Assembly (NCBI GenBank): GCA_015501595.1
Contig: JADNRX010000633.1
Location: 1-28,660 of the forward strand
Length of the DNA stretch: 28,660 nucleotides
Reading direction: 5' to 3'
Source of the DNA: Hymenopellis radicata
Taxonomy: Eukaryota; Basidiomycota; Agaricomycetes; Agaricales; Physalacriaceae
The stretch's first letter is position 1; every line of letters starts with the position of its first letter. Below are positions 1 to 11,566 of the stretch, in pieces. Made by a program: the position numbers and the translations under genes. The notes beneath the pieces are model-generated. The model saw only the letters and a program-made list of their open reading frames with translations. It was not told where the DNA came from and ran no database searches.

Positions 1-768
1 CGTTCGCTCTGGAACTTGGAGAACAGCTTGAGCAGTTCGAGTGCCTCCGGCATGGGTAATACTTATACAGCGCATATTAATCGGGTGATATGAGGAGATA
101 GAGATTTCTATGGACGCTTATCATCGACAGGAATGGTTACCAATGTTTGGCGCCTACGACTTATTGTCTTGATAGTACTTTGACGCGTGCATAAGAGGAA
201 CATCTGTTAGTGTAATTACATGCTTTCTACAATAGAGATGTACTTTCACTGATACGTGTTACTAGCGAGAAACTTCGCCTCTGTATATCAGTCACTATTA
301 GTGGCACCCACAGGGTACCCGTGGGCGCGATTTTGGATTTTGATCCACACGATCTGTACCGTGAGAAAAAAGTCGCGTCTGCCTCTTGCCATGACCATTG
401 ACAATTTCCCTTGCGCATACTCCACGTCCTCGCCCAGATTTACATGATAGGGCCCTCTTCCGCGTTGCTTGACTGAGCTGTAATGTCGCCACTCAACCAG
501 AAACCATCCCTCCAACAAGTTCTCACGCAATCAGACCGAGTCCATGCTTTTTAAATTGTTTTGCCCAAAAGTAGCCACATAGCAGATTCGGCAAAGCTGT
601 ATACTGGTGCACTCTCCAGGAACCAAGTGGTCTCAGGGAAGATCTGATGCTGCTAAATATCGACCTCAGGTAGCTCGGCTGTTTTACTGCTTTTGTTCCC
701 GGTATACCATCTGCGCCACAGATCAACCACCAATTCCATCCCTACTATGCAACCTGCCCCCACCAAAG
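1..768. other. No supported gene
   Basis: I see only short, mutually contradictory reading frames here and no splice-linked coding model. The last ~50 bases lead into the possible start of the DUF6535-type pseudogene. The stretch is not obviously repetitive. Confidence 0.5.
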
Positions 769-1634
769 ATGCACGAAATGCCGACAATTGCGTCGGACCC
801 GTCTCAGTCTGACGACGATTATCAGACTGACGGAGAGGCGCCCTCGCACAGCCATCCCTACATACTACTCAGAACGTCGGAGGAAGAGACGGCGTCGTGT
901 ATAGGGTTAAGAGGATCCCGTGCGCAAGCACATAAAAGTAGAATTTCTTCCTTCTGCGTTCTCCTTCACTACTCATCCCTCAACAGTAAACGATCCGTAT
1001 GATACGAGCAAAAGTACTCGAAGATCGAGAATACGAGGAAATGGCCCCGCGTCGCGGGTCTGGAGGACTCTCCTCGACGAGGCTAGCAGGGCCGACGCTT
1101 GAAATGTCGGAGGACTGGCGCGATGGATTGGACGTCCTCCTTGTTTTTGTGAGGTAGTTTGCTATGCATGGTATCCACACAGCTTATACAGCACTTGTAG
1201 GCCGGTTTGTTCTCCGCCGTCGTCACCACCTTCGTCGTCCAGACTTCTCAGGCGCTGCAGCTCGACTTTGCAGAGGTCGCCGCTTGCTTGATGTACGAGA
1301 TTGCCAACCTTCAGCGGGCGATCGCCGACGGTACACCCGTCAACACCGTTGCGCGCTCGGAGCTCACGCCTACTTCTGCTCCACATCCGTCGCTTAGCCA
1401 GAAGTGGCTTAATGCTCTTTGGTTCACGAGCTTGGCTCTGAGCCTTACGACCGCCCTCCTTGCTGTCCTCACGAAGCAGTGGATCCACCAGTATATGTCG
1501 AACCCATCTGGGACTTCCAGAGACAGGAGCTCGTATCCGCCAGCTCAGATACGATAGTCTCAACTTGTAGAGATCACACGAGTCCTGACTCGAGTCGATT
1601 CGTGACTCATCAGGCGAGTACTCATGGAGGTCAA

Positions 1635-1746
1635 AGGCTGTTCATGACTCGCGCATGACTCGAGTCCCCCTAACTCATGAGTCGAGTCGAGTCGAGTATT
1701 TGACCCTGCGAGTCCGAGTTGATTCGCGAGTACTCTTCAGACTCAT
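1635..1746. repeat. First copy of internal ~112-bp direct repeat of the MITE
   Basis: It starts AGGCTGTTCATGACTC and ends CAGACTCAT, and nearly matches 1861-1972 with about ten substitutions and an offset of 226 bp. Both copies contain three tandem GTCGA units and GACTCGAGTC palindromes. Between the copies is an AT-rich spacer at about 1748-1850. Confidence 0.8.
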
Positions 1747-1860
1747 CTAGTATATTGCTGTAGTTAAACCTTATTTAAGCTATTTAGCAGATATTTTCAT
1801 TGATTCATATGTTCATGCACGAGTCAACACGAGTCAGGACACGAGTCAGATATTAGCCTT

Positions 1861-1972
1861 AGGCTGTTCATGACTCTCGCCTGACTCGAGTCCCCCTGAC
1901 TCATAAGTCGAGTCGAGTCGAGTATTTGACCCTGCGAGTCCGAGTCGATTCACGAGTACTCTCCAGACTCAT
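1861..1972. repeat. Second copy of internal ~112-bp direct repeat of the MITE
   Basis: Direct copy of 1635-1746, ending next to the right terminal inverted repeat. The element is therefore an internally duplicated structure rather than a simple fold-back. Confidence 0.8.
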
Positions 1973-4302
1973 GCGACTCGTGGTGATCTCTAGTCTCAAG
2001 AGGTGGAAGGTCCCCGTTATCATCGGCTTCCTCCCGTGCTCATGCACATGGCTTTGGGATCTTCTTCGCTGGGCTGGTCATATATCTGCGGACACTTAGC
2101 ACACCCATGGCGATTGTCATCGGCACCATCGCGGCTATTGCCTTCATTACATACTTTACCACCAAACCTCTGGCCAATCTACGATCCCGATTGTCCATAT
2201 AAAACCCCGCTAACGTTGTATTCGTATCCATCTTCACCTACTATCGTCGATTGAAAATGAAGCGGTTGCATCCAACGGACACATTCTCCCTGAATCCTTC
2301 GATCCCGTCGGTTTTGCCCAACACAAGGAGAAGGTCACGTCGTCCTCAAAGTTGTGGAGAAGGAGAGGGCGACATTCAATGGTGATAGACTTGATGCGCG
2401 CGCCCTGTCGTGGCTGTGCAACATGTCTTCTAACACGTCTGTGCAGACGATCGTCTTCAGGCTCTTAGTAGCCTTCCTCTTCCGGTGATTTCTATCGTCC
2501 AGAAAAAGATTTTCCAGCTCGATGTAAAGCTTCGTCACGCCCTAGAGTTCTGCACTGCACCCGGCACTGAAAGCACATATCATCGCTTGTTTCGCGCGTA
2601 TCTCCGCTTCGATACCATGAATTTATTCCCCCACCCCGAAGGCCATTGCGGAGACAGACACTCCGGCTGGGCTTGTTGACTATGAGCATATTCCCCACGC
2701 AATCTCTTGTCTCAAAGCTCAGTTTCCTCCTGACAATGCCAGAAAAAAACTCGATCCTCTTCTCTGGTTAAAGATCATGCAGATCGCCTCAGTCCAGGCG
2801 CCCAGTGGTTGGGAATCGAGTCCGAAGGCTCTCAGATCTGGTCAACCCTTCTCTACTGGGTTCTCAATGAGCACCATTCATGTAGGGATCCTCATTTGAA
2901 CTGTGACGGATCTCGAAGAGCGGTGTACACAGTTCCTATTAACGTGCAGTCGATCAATAACAAATTAAAGCTCCACATCCTCGATTTGCCCAAGACTGAC
3001 GTACCTACGGTGCTGTTCCGTGCCTTAGACTTCATCAGACCGTCGTTGTGCGAGTATCTCATCCACCTTGCCTACCCATCTTCGCCCATGATGACCACCT
3101 TCCCCGACCTTCCTAGTGACATCCGACTTCACCTCACGCTAATACAATCCCCTTTTGTTCATGCCACTAGTGCTCCTGCCGCTCCTCAAGAACTCAGTGA
3201 TTCCCTCATGTCGAAGCTTGTCATCCAACTCCGGCAATATGTCAACATTCAGGGAGAAAGGGATGAGTCTGGAGAGTCCCTGCAAAAACATCCCGACATC
3301 CTTCCCGCCATTTACTTATCATTACGTGTGGGGTTACCTGGGATTCTCGAAAACTCGTCCGTGGCGCTGAGAGACAAGCAGGACCTTCTCCACGTATTGT
3401 TTAGAGTCTTGCTACTATCGGATCCCAAGCTTTATTCCGGCGACAAGGTCTTCGAGAAGTGGATATCGGATGCCAAAGCAACGGACCGCATCGTCGATGA
3501 GCACGACCCGATTGCATATGGAGCGCCGCTCTTTACCTTGCTCATCGCTGAGGCATTGCGATTTGCGGTTGATTCGAAATCTGGAATGCTCGCCGTCAAG
3601 ATTTATACGCGGCTCTCTGACGTCCGATGGTTAGAGGCACTCGAAGATTATTACATGTTCAACCAAGGTGGCGAATACCGATGGTGGATCCAGGCGGAAT
3701 TCGCGGCATACTCATTCCTAGCAGCCGCGTATACAGATGGTCTGTCCAATCTGCTGGTCACCGACCTGGAAGTCTATGGGACGACTCTGGACTACGTGAA
3801 GGATGACACCCGGATTTTGATATTGCTGAAGATGTTTATTTTGTCAGATGTCGGAAGCCGACGCAGTCTAAAATCCTTCGTGTCCTTAACTCAGACCAGC
3901 GAATCTTGGCAGCAATGCATAGAACGTCTCGGTCCTTTCCTTTGTTCTGAAGACGCCAAGAGCGCTTACGAACGGCGAACAGCCGAGGCTAAACATCCCC
4001 GGTTCGGTTCCCATACTACCCAGCTGGTGTACGAAGCTTTCGAGGGCTCGGAAGCATGGCTTGTCCAGCTTGCAGGTGTTGTGCCCCAAAAGGTGCCTTA
4101 CAATTTGTCTTTCTCTGAGATCGCAAATAAGGAATACTTAACGCCCGATATAGGATCGCACTCCCACTTCTCGAGGCAAAAGTATCGGTTCGTTCGGGCA
4201 ATGGTGGCGTCATTGGCGCAACTTAATCCTTCCCGCCTATCGCGACAGCCCAGGCTTTCAACATTGCGAGTATGTCGAGGAGAAAATTATTACTGCAGAT
4301 GA

Positions 4303-4873
4303 AGCTGTAGTCATTTCTTCCCCTGGTGGGCCAGATCCGAGCAACTTGGTCTAGGAGGAGTCGGCATGCGCCAATGATGAGCTTGTTCTCGTGATTCGTC
4401 ATACTGTACATCCGGTTATGAAAATATACAATTCAGAGAAGTAGTCTAGCACAATGAATATATAATAAGTTATATGTAGGCCACACGGTGCCGGCCAGAC
4501 CCTTACGAATCGCAACTGCCTGCTTCAAAGTAGACACCCTACATAGATGCACTCCACAAGCCTGGTACGGTGAAACAAAAAACTTCTGATTATTGTACAG
4601 AAACAACCTATCCCCGCACAATAGAAAATACGCCTGAATAATAATCTGAGAGAGAGGACAGCATTGGGACAGCAGGGACAGCAATGTTAGTCATGTCTCT
4701 GTGACAACCTTTTGTTAAAGCAAGTTTCTTTAACAATCGATACACTTCCGAGGAAACTTGCGCCACACTGCGATGATCCGTAGCTACAATTAAGCCTCTC
4801 CAAGGTGTGCCTGTTGTTGTTCTTCGAGTTGTTTATAAGGTGATTAGAAAAAGTATGATTCTGTGTGAGTACA
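4303..4873. other. Intergenic, no supported gene
   Basis: Moderately AT-rich sequence with no convincing exon. It contains the 3' flank of the DUF6535-type pseudogene and the presumed promoter of the small gene starting at 4874. A GGGACAGCA-type motif is duplicated near 4662-4684. Confidence 0.5.
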
Positions 4874-5297
4874 ATGACTGCCAGCGAAAACAGTTACGGT
4901 ACAGCGACTGGGGGAGGAGTGGGCTACAACCCAAACTTCGCTTCTAACAGGTTTCAAAGCCTTGAATGGATCGCGAGCAATGTCTCGGACCAACTTCCCG
5001 AACCATGGTTGCGGATAGCAGCGAGCGCTAACGAAAGGTAAGCCAGAGCCACACTTGATGATTCAGGAACTTACAACCCATCATAGATCTATCGAAAGTG
5101 CTCGCAGGTGGTTCGCAACTGAGGGACTGTTGCTCCGGGGACCAGTCATCTTGGTCCCGGTTGACTATGTTAGCGACCAAGCACCAGCGGACGGTAAGGT
5201 AACTCAGGTTCAGTTGAACCCGAATGCCGCACTGCTGCATCGAGGTGCTTGGAGGGATGATACCTTCACAACTGTGTGTTGGCGCACACAGATGTGA
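4874..5297 (+). CDS. Small two-exon protein, 124 aa, unrecognised
   Basis: Exon 1 (4874-5037) and exon 2 (5087-5297) are joined by a 49-nt intron with GTAAGC donor and CATCATAG acceptor. The exons sum to 375 nt, exactly 125 codons including the stop, with the splice inside an Arg codon. The protein opens MTASENSYGTATGGG, a Gly/Ser/Thr-rich stretch, followed by a helical segment around LEWIASNVSDQLPEPW and a second around ARRWFATEGLLL. The remainder is probably beta-rich (VILVPVDYV). There is no signal peptide, membrane segment or Cys motif. It stands alone between the DUF6535-type pseudogene and the KDZ1 region. I do not recognise the family. The in-frame splice and stop-free exons make it a credible intact gene. 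Confidence 0.68.
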
Positions 5298-6439
5298 GAA
5301 TCGTCACCCATAAGGTCTGAAATTTGACAGACAAGAAAGAAGCAATGATGGAATTTGTGGCCCGGGCGCTTCAAGCAGCGGGAAAGGGGTGTTTCGCAGG
5401 TTCTTGCGGAACGAGGGCCTCCAGACTCCAGTCACAATCGCCGCGAGACGGGGAGCACGTAGGTGGACCAGAACTACGCCTTGCCTAACGAAATTTACGA
5501 CTCTAACGATCATGATCATTACGACTTTTCACGACATCGACGAGGAAACGACATACCATACGCGTCGTAGGACGCTACGACATACGACGACCTTACGACC
5601 TTGCACAACGTAACCGACATCTAACGAATCCGCATTCATGATTCTTGACATCCGACCTAGACCTACGATCGTGGTCGACTACAGGTTCCTGCCAATACCA
5701 CTATCAGCGGATGCACTTCACGAACATATACGACCAAACGGCATACCAGTTATGTTGTACGACACGACAACCGCCTAGAAGGCGCGATCTGGACAGAACT
5801 TGCTACCGTGCTTGACAAAAGATAGCGCGTTGGTGGGTCTGTCTCGATATCAGTGGATGCGCTTCATACACGACTCGCCAATGACATACCGGTTATGTCC
5901 TACGACACCACAATCGTTTAATGCCTAGAGGGCACAGCATCAGCCTACATTCTTTTGAATACTCGACCGACTTACGGTCGCGCTTGACCAACGATGAACG
6001 AACCCCGGTTCTACCAGAGCTTTAGCGCGCGCGCTTTACAAACAAACACATGCCGAGATACTCGCAACTGCCCAATCTGACTGTGGCTCACCTGTAGCTG
6101 TAGCCATTTTCCTTTTTCCTTCCACTTGCCAGAGAAACCTAATGTCAAACTGCCTGCACTTGTCAGGCTGACACTTGTCAGAGCTCTTCCCTCAGCATGG
6201 CAGTCCCAAACCGGCATCCAGACAGTTATGTCATCCCCCGGAACACACCCTTTCGGGTTGAGGCACTCTCACACATCAAAAGTTGATCAAGTGCGTCGGC
6301 GCGCCATTTCCAAAACAAGACGTCAAACGAAATACATCAAATCTATCTGCGGACGACTACCCAAAACGGACGATAAATTCAAAATCGTGCTAAGTTCACC
6401 TGCTAGACCTCGGCAAGCCAACGGCAACGTTCCTGAGGA
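5298..6439. other. Repeat-rich non-coding region downstream of KDZ1
   Basis: No supported exon. From about 5490 to 5960 the sequence is dominated by ACGA/CGAC words and holds two diverged copies of an ~85-bp unit (about 5702-5788 and 5848-5930, offset ~146 bp). The last ~440 bases are the 3' flank of KDZ1, which ends at 6440. Confidence 0.5.
5702..5930. repeat. Two diverged copies of an ~85-bp repeat
   Basis: Both copies begin TATCAG(C/T)GGATGC, share CATACC(A/G)GTTATGT and TACGACAC, and end near GCCTAGA(A/G)GGC. The pair is old, with many substitutions and small gaps. The origin is unknown. Confidence 0.6.
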
Positions 6440-9400
6440 TCAAACGTCAGCAGCCGCCGCATTCTCCTCGCTAATAATAGCCGTCGCGGCCTTCTGGGCC
6501 TCGGCGTCCTTAGGACCCGCCTTCTGTCCCCGCGACGGCCTCGTCATCCCCCACAAACTCTCGAATGATTCGCAAACACGTCGCCGATCCCTCGCTTGCC
6601 GTCGTGCGTAAGCCTTCCGCCCTGCAACCTCCTCTAGACGCAATCCGGCATAATCCTTCTCTGCGCGACCCATCCACTTCGACTCTTCGGATCGCAAGGA
6701 GCGGAGAACCCGCCGCATTTCCTCCTTGAGATGCTCAACCTCCTCCGTCCATCGAGTCTTTCTGGCAAGCGCCTTCGCCCATTCAATCCGCACGCCTTGA
6801 TATACGAGGATTAGAAGTGTGGCGTAGCAAAAATGAAATACTCACATTCATGGAGATACCCATCCTCGTCGGCATTTGGACCGCCGTCGGCGGTCCAAAT
6901 CCATGACATCACGGCTCTCGTTTCTCCCGCTACATCCCGCCGCTTTGTCTTCTTCAATCGCGCAGAAACTGAGTCCGCCGTAATCCTGCTATTCCGCGCG
7001 TCAAGACGACTCAGCTTCCGCACAGCCTCCTCATCCGACTCTGCAGTCTGGTATACCTTGACATCTTCCTCCTGTAAAACTCGCAGTGGACCACACCCTG
7101 CTTCCCCTACTAGCGCGACGAGACGATCCCGACAGTGGCGATATTTTGCCGCTGACTCGTTAAGCTTCGTCGCCATCGTCGCAATTAGCGTCGCCGCTCT
7201 TCCGCCCTCCCTCTGCCCGGTGACATGCTCATTTCGGAAGTACACCAAATAGCGCTTTGCCAGCAAGCGCGCCCGAATCCTTCCTAGTGCATCTGAGCAT
7301 TGGCCACGGCGCAAAATCGCCTCCTTGGACAGCAATGTCTTCGAACATCGCACCTTCCGGTCCAAATCTGGAGACTTGACACACTCTGAGGGGAGATACA
7401 GCCTTGTCTCTTCCACCGGGGGAGCCGTTGCAGATATGCTCCGGCGATGCACCTCCTCCTTCTCGATGATCTTGGCAACGCGGGGCATATAGATATCCTG
7501 CCACTTTCGGAATACCTTCAACTTCGTCACTTGAGTGCGTCGCCGCTCATAGACCTTGCTTTGCTGTTCCGTTGTAAGGTTCTCCTTCCGTGATCGCTCG
7601 TTACGCAATCGCGTGCTATAAAATCGTCAGCAGGAGCTCAAACACTAGTCCAAGCCACGTACAAGGCATCTTCGAGTTGTAGGCCCATGATTAGGAATGC
7701 CGACATTGAAACCCTCATCCCAGCACTTCCCTTCTTCCGCTTGGTGGTTTTCTTCTTTGATCCTGTCCGAGCCGAAGATCTTGACGGCGCTGCGTCCGAC
7801 TCCCCCGACGCGTCAAATTCCTCCGCGTCCTCCGCCTCCTCCTTCAGCTCTTCTTGCCGCAGCTCTGACTTTGCTTTTGACTCCGAGAATGCCACTAAAA
7901 ACACGTCAGGTCAACACCAATCAACTCTCTTCAAACGGTAAACATACCTTTCTCGGTCGGTGCATATGGATTCGGCTTAGTCGGATCCTTCAACCAGGCG
8001 ACAATCATGCCCATCCAGTCACTTCGCACGTCGTCGTCCAGAGCTTCGTCGACGATCTTGAATCCATTAAACTGTACCTCCTTCTCTTGCAGCGCTATTC
8101 GAAGCCGTTTCAATAACGTCCGGCCTAAAGAAACCAAAATCAGTCATTCGTCGCAATATCAAGAAATCAGTTACCCAAATTGATATTCTTCCCGAAGTTG
8201 TGCTTATCCGCTTTATCCTCAATGTCGTCGTGACGTGCGCCTGGCTGTTCCTCTCGCGTCATGTACGACATCGGGTTGAAGACGGCCCAAACTCTCTCGA
8301 TGCCCTCACCATCCGTCTTGCCAACACCCACTTTATACTTGAGCGACTCGGCCGTCTCGCACGAAATCTCATGCGCCCCTCCATGCCAAATCGGCAGGCC
8401 CCACTGAATTTCGGGGATTCCCAAGCTCGTCAACACTTCCGGTAACGCTTCGATCCTCTTTTTGAAGTTCTTGCGGTACTGACAAGCAATGTCATATGTC
8501 ACGGTTACTTCCTTGAGGCCCATCTTCGACAATACCCAGTACAAAACGAAATCGGTATTTTTATATCTAGTGGGACCATCGTTAGTATCTGCTCAGAACA
8601 TTCGCCCAAATGCTTACCTTTCGCCCTTCTCTAAATCCCCGAGTCCTAATAATATCTCGTGTCGTGCACAGATCACGCCAATCACACCCACCCAGCGAAG
8701 TCCTACCGAAAACCGCGTATCTTTTTGCATCAAGGCCGCAAAGGCCACACACGATGACACCTATAAATTTCATCAATTTACATAACAGTCTCAACGTTCT
8801 CGACTTACTTCCTCCTCCGTTATGTACTGGCGCAACCACTCGTGATAAAGCCCGGTTGGCATTTGTACTCCCAGGCCGTCATACAGCGGAAGATCGACGT
8901 ACGGCGATGCACGCATCTTACACTTCATCCGAAAATTGGCATCCACTGAGACCACAGGACGATAGAGATACCTAGAACAACTTCAGTCTAGGTCTCCAAA
9001 GAAATGGAATATACGCACTGATACTCCTCGAGGACAGTCTCCCAATCATCGGGTAGGTTCACGCCAATCCGTGGACACGCCCAGCAGTCGACGCGAATCG
9101 CCCCATCCTCCGCCTCCGCCAGTCCACCATCCTCATGAGTAATACCAGATCGCCGAACTCTCTGCAAAAATGACCATTGCCGCGCCATGCGGACAAAGGC
9201 CTTGTATCGGTCGGGAGTCCAAGATGTCCCGTGAGGATCGGTTTGGTCCTCCAAAGCGGTGACAAAGTCCCATACATTAACGGTCGCAATGGTCTTGAGA
9301 CGCCGGTACAGATTGAGAACTTCGATAGTCGCACAAGTGGCCGGATATCGTGTGGTGGCGGGATACAGTCCGCTCCGCAATAGCTGCTGCCACCGGTGCT

Positions 9401-10324
9401 CTCCATCCGACACGCTACAGCCACAATACCTCATGTTAACCTGATGCACTCCGTTGACGTGCATAACGGTCATTATGTGCGGCGTGGCGTCTGGGACGCG
9501 ACACTTTGCTCCTTGATGGCCGAGCTGGTACACGAGGCCCATCTCCCGCAGGGAAACTCTTTGCCATGTCGCGTCGCGCCAAACCTGCACGTACACCATG
9601 AGAACAGTTCCCTTTAACCGTCAACAACGTGAGGCTCACCTGAATGGCATGGACCGGTGCACGCTCATGTCTTTTTAAACAGCACGTTTCGCACTCTAAA
9701 AAGTCCCCACAGCTCTGACAACGAAATAGCTCCTCACACTCCTCCATCTCTCCACTCTTAGCCGATTGTCCAAGCGATATGCCTATCCTGTCCGGGTTCA
9801 GACGGATGTTGCACGACGAGCACCTCGGGTTGCGTGTGGCGTTCCCCAGGCCATGGCGCCGAATCGTCTCCTCCAAAAAAGCTGTCAGCCATGGCTTCCA
9901 TTCCTCCATGGGCTGGTCCTATTCCCCAGTCAGGTCAAACAATCACGTGATTTTAAAAAAACCTACCGAGCTGGCGTAGCGCTTCCGCTTGTTTGTGTCT
10001 CCCTCCGTAGTATCGTTATCGCCGCCTGCCACCTCCTCGCGCTCGTCCGCTGACTCATCATCATCATCGTTCCTCTCGTTCCTCTCGTCCTCACCAGAAA
10101 TGACTTCTGGGGCAGCAACGGCTCGAAATCCGCTTGTGCGTACTCGTCGTGCAAGTCTGACGGCCGCCTACCCTCACGACGATCTACGTTCGGCACAGCT
10201 TGCGAAGACACCACCCCAGTATGGTCGATATGGATAGAGTGATCATGCACCACAGGTACGTTAGGCTTTGTTGCAAAAACCGGCTTGGTACGAGGACGCC
10301 TCCAGGATTACGAGACGGCTCCAT
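6440..10324 (-). CDS. KDZ1: CxC-type KDZ transposase, ten exons
   Basis: Putative cut-and-paste DNA transposase. Exons 2-10 in transcription order: 9918-9640, 9584-9019, 8971-8809, 8760-8618, 8566-8175, 8124-7948, 7894-7663, 7615-6846, 6795-6440. They sum to 3078 nt, exactly 1026 codons with the stop, joined by canonical introns of 47-55 nt. Exon 1 ends at 9967 with the family junction KRKRYASS/D. Exon 2 holds the cysteine cluster (CSSC, CQSC, CETCC, then H residues); exon 3 the N-terminal module (QLGHQG, HVNGVHQVNMRYCGC); exon 4 SVDANFRMK; exon 5 CARHE and GDLEKGER; exon 6 TYDIACQY, WHGGAHE and TDGEGIERVWA. The two Asp and the Glu expected for the RNase H-fold core are all present. The C-terminal half is basic and helical. 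The 5' end is uncertain: the frame shifts near 10108 unless a weak intron is used, and the nearest ATG (10324) is out of frame. Confidence 0.85.
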
Positions 10325-10519
10325 GACAAGGATGACAAGGCCTCGGGTAACAGTACGCTAGCCGTATTTCCCTGGCATTTCCAATGAGGACGCACATGTC
10401 GGACGATAAGTAGCGGTAGCAACAAGAAGGGCGTGGACAAAGGGACAGACCCGGACCGGGAGTGTCAACCACGTTGTTTGCTATCAACTATACAAATAGA
10501 GAATCTGATGTCATAGCGG

Positions 10520-11364
10520 TTACACATTGGCCCAATACCATTCAATGGCCTCGCCCCCGATGTACTCTCTACGAATCCCTGGTGCGACAGTCTCTTCCTC
10601 TACATCTGCACCGTCCGATCCCTCTGCGTCCGCCTCATGTTGCTCAACTGGTGCGACGGTCTCTTCCCCTACATCTGCACCGTCCGATCCCTCTGCGTCC
10701 GCCTCATGTCGCTCAATACCCAAGGCCCGATCGAATGCGCGCTCTCGGTCGTTGTGCTCCCTCAGTGCAGTCCAAAAGAACTGGCATCCAGTGTCATATG
10801 TAACCCACCCAGGCCTCGGTAACTTGTTGTATGTAGCGTCTTCCATTATGTCGATACAGCGTAGCAGAATTTCATCCGCTTCTCGCTTCTTCACGTCAAC
10901 TGTGGATGCGTGCGCCGCAGAATCTGCTCTCGACAGCCAGTCAGTGATCGCAAGACATAAATGCGCGAAACTCGTACTCTCTATGCTTTGAAACGTTCCC
11001 CGGGGCTCGGTGTATTCGAACATCAGGCGCACCAGACGCATCCAGTTCCCACCCGCCCACGAAAGACCAAGTGATAAGCGAAAGACTGCCGCGAATTTTC
11101 GATTATAACAGAGCCATCCCAAATGGACGAGTTCCTCCTTGGATTGGACGTGGCAGGCCTCGAGACGAGTGATCAACCAATCTCCTTGCAGCTCCTCAAG
11201 CATGGCGACGAGCTGGGCGTTGGCGGAGACATCGTCAGAGATCGCGGGCAGACTTGAACCGCGAAACTCCGATAGAACGCGCTGTACAATTCTAAGATGA
11301 CGTCAGCTAGTGCATGCGTGCAGAAAGGTCGCGTACCGCTTGGCGCGCCCAACGCCGAAGGTCC
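10520..11364 (-). CDS. G3: unrecognised acidic-tailed helical protein, 5' end unresolved
   Basis: The main exon 11281-10520 is 254 codons including the stop. It begins after a plausible 55-nt intron (11282-11336; donor GTACGC, acceptor TTGTACAG, branch-like GCTGAC). Upstream in the same frame is REDLRRWARQA, but no in-frame ATG. The product is helical and aromatic-rich (LVHLGWLCYNRKFAAVFRL, LSWAGGNWMRLVRLMFEYTE), with an acidic tail in which a 23-residue unit (HEADAEGSDGADVxEETVAP) is duplicated. I do not recognise a family. Its upstream exon lies inside spacer repeat A. In spacer copy B the matching position holds the start codon of the mini-CxC gene, so the start here may have been lost by mutation. 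Confidence 0.55.
10581..10718. repeat. Two tandem 69-bp units inside G3
   Basis: The GGTGCGAC starts at 10581 and 10650 are 69 bp apart and the units are nearly identical. The period is a multiple of three, so it duplicates 23 acidic residues without breaking the frame. Confidence 0.75.
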
Positions 11365-11566
11365 TCTCTTCATTGCGGTTGAAAGGGCGTCGAGAATACA
11401 GCGGGGGGCCCATGTGTCTATGGAAGTTAGAACTCACCCACCACGCTGTATTTATTCAAATTTCGCGGGCACGGAACAATTGAAAACGCCCAATTTTCAA
11501 CTGGAATTGTATGTCCGACGTGTCTACCATCAGAAATCAGATTACAAGGGCGAATTATTCTACCGG
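11337..11566 (-). repeat. Spacer repeat A
   Basis: Diverged copy of 12198-12407. On the minus strand both copies start CC(G/A)GTAGAAT(A/G)ATTCGCC and share TTTCTGATGGTA, AGTTGAAAATTG, GCGAAATTTGAATAA, TATTCTCG(A/G)CGCC and GAGAGGAC. Both end at a GTAC splice donor. Copy A carries the last codons and stop of the mini-CxC gene at one end and the putative first exon of G3 at the other. Confidence 0.65.

Larger units (their letters stand above)
1564..1991. mobile_element. MITE-like non-autonomous DNA element with target-site duplication
   Basis: A ~428-bp insertion lies inside the DUF6535-type pseudogene. AGTCTCAA occurs just before it (1556-1563) and just after it (1992-1999); the match grows to 9 bp with a leading T. 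Removing the element plus one repeat restores the coding sequence RYDSLKRWK, so this is a true insertion. The ends carry inverted repeats AGAGATCAC(C)ACGAGTC at 1569-1584 and 1975-1991; the left one starts 5 nt inside the junction. It has no coding capacity. An 8-9 bp duplication suits hAT or Mutator-like mobilisation. The interior is rich in GACTCGAGTC-type palindromes. Confidence 0.75.
769..4302 (+). pseudogene. Decayed DUF6535-type membrane protein gene, interrupted by a MITE
   Basis: This looks like a member of the large Agaricomycete DUF6535 family, membrane proteins of unknown function. A candidate ATG at 769 opens a Ser/Asp-rich leader. Fragments in three frames then spell the family core in order: EMAP, RVWRTLLDEASRAD, WRDGLDVLLVF, a clean phase-0 intron at 1149-1200, AGLFSAVVTTFVVQTSQAL, LWFTSLALSLTTALLAVL, KQWIHQYM. 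The core resumes after an insertion with RWKVPVIIGFLPVLMHMAL and an FFAGLVIYL-like membrane segment. Frame changes near 1055, 1094, 1535 and 2035-2060 and a stop after the last segment break it. An insertion at 1564-1991 splits the RYDSL/KRWK junction. Downstream, 2809-4302 keeps one open 497-codon frame that I read as the C-terminal part rather than a separate gene. A further intron at about 920-986 is possible. Family assignment is firm for the core and inferred for both ends. Confidence 0.72.

Noticed and set aside
2809..4302. 497-codon open frame as an independent gene
   Set aside because: It continues directly from DUF6535-type fragments on the same strand and has no convincing start of its own, so I treat it as the C-terminal part of the pseudogene.
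6833..8116. Plus-strand frames opposite KDZ1
   Set aside because: They run through KDZ1 introns and show no family content. KDZ1 exons account for the open frames.
10061..10115. A 42-nt intron in KDZ1 exon 1 as a firm call
   Set aside because: It would fix the frame, but the acceptor lacks a pyrimidine tract and branch site, so I left a frameshift as an equal alternative.
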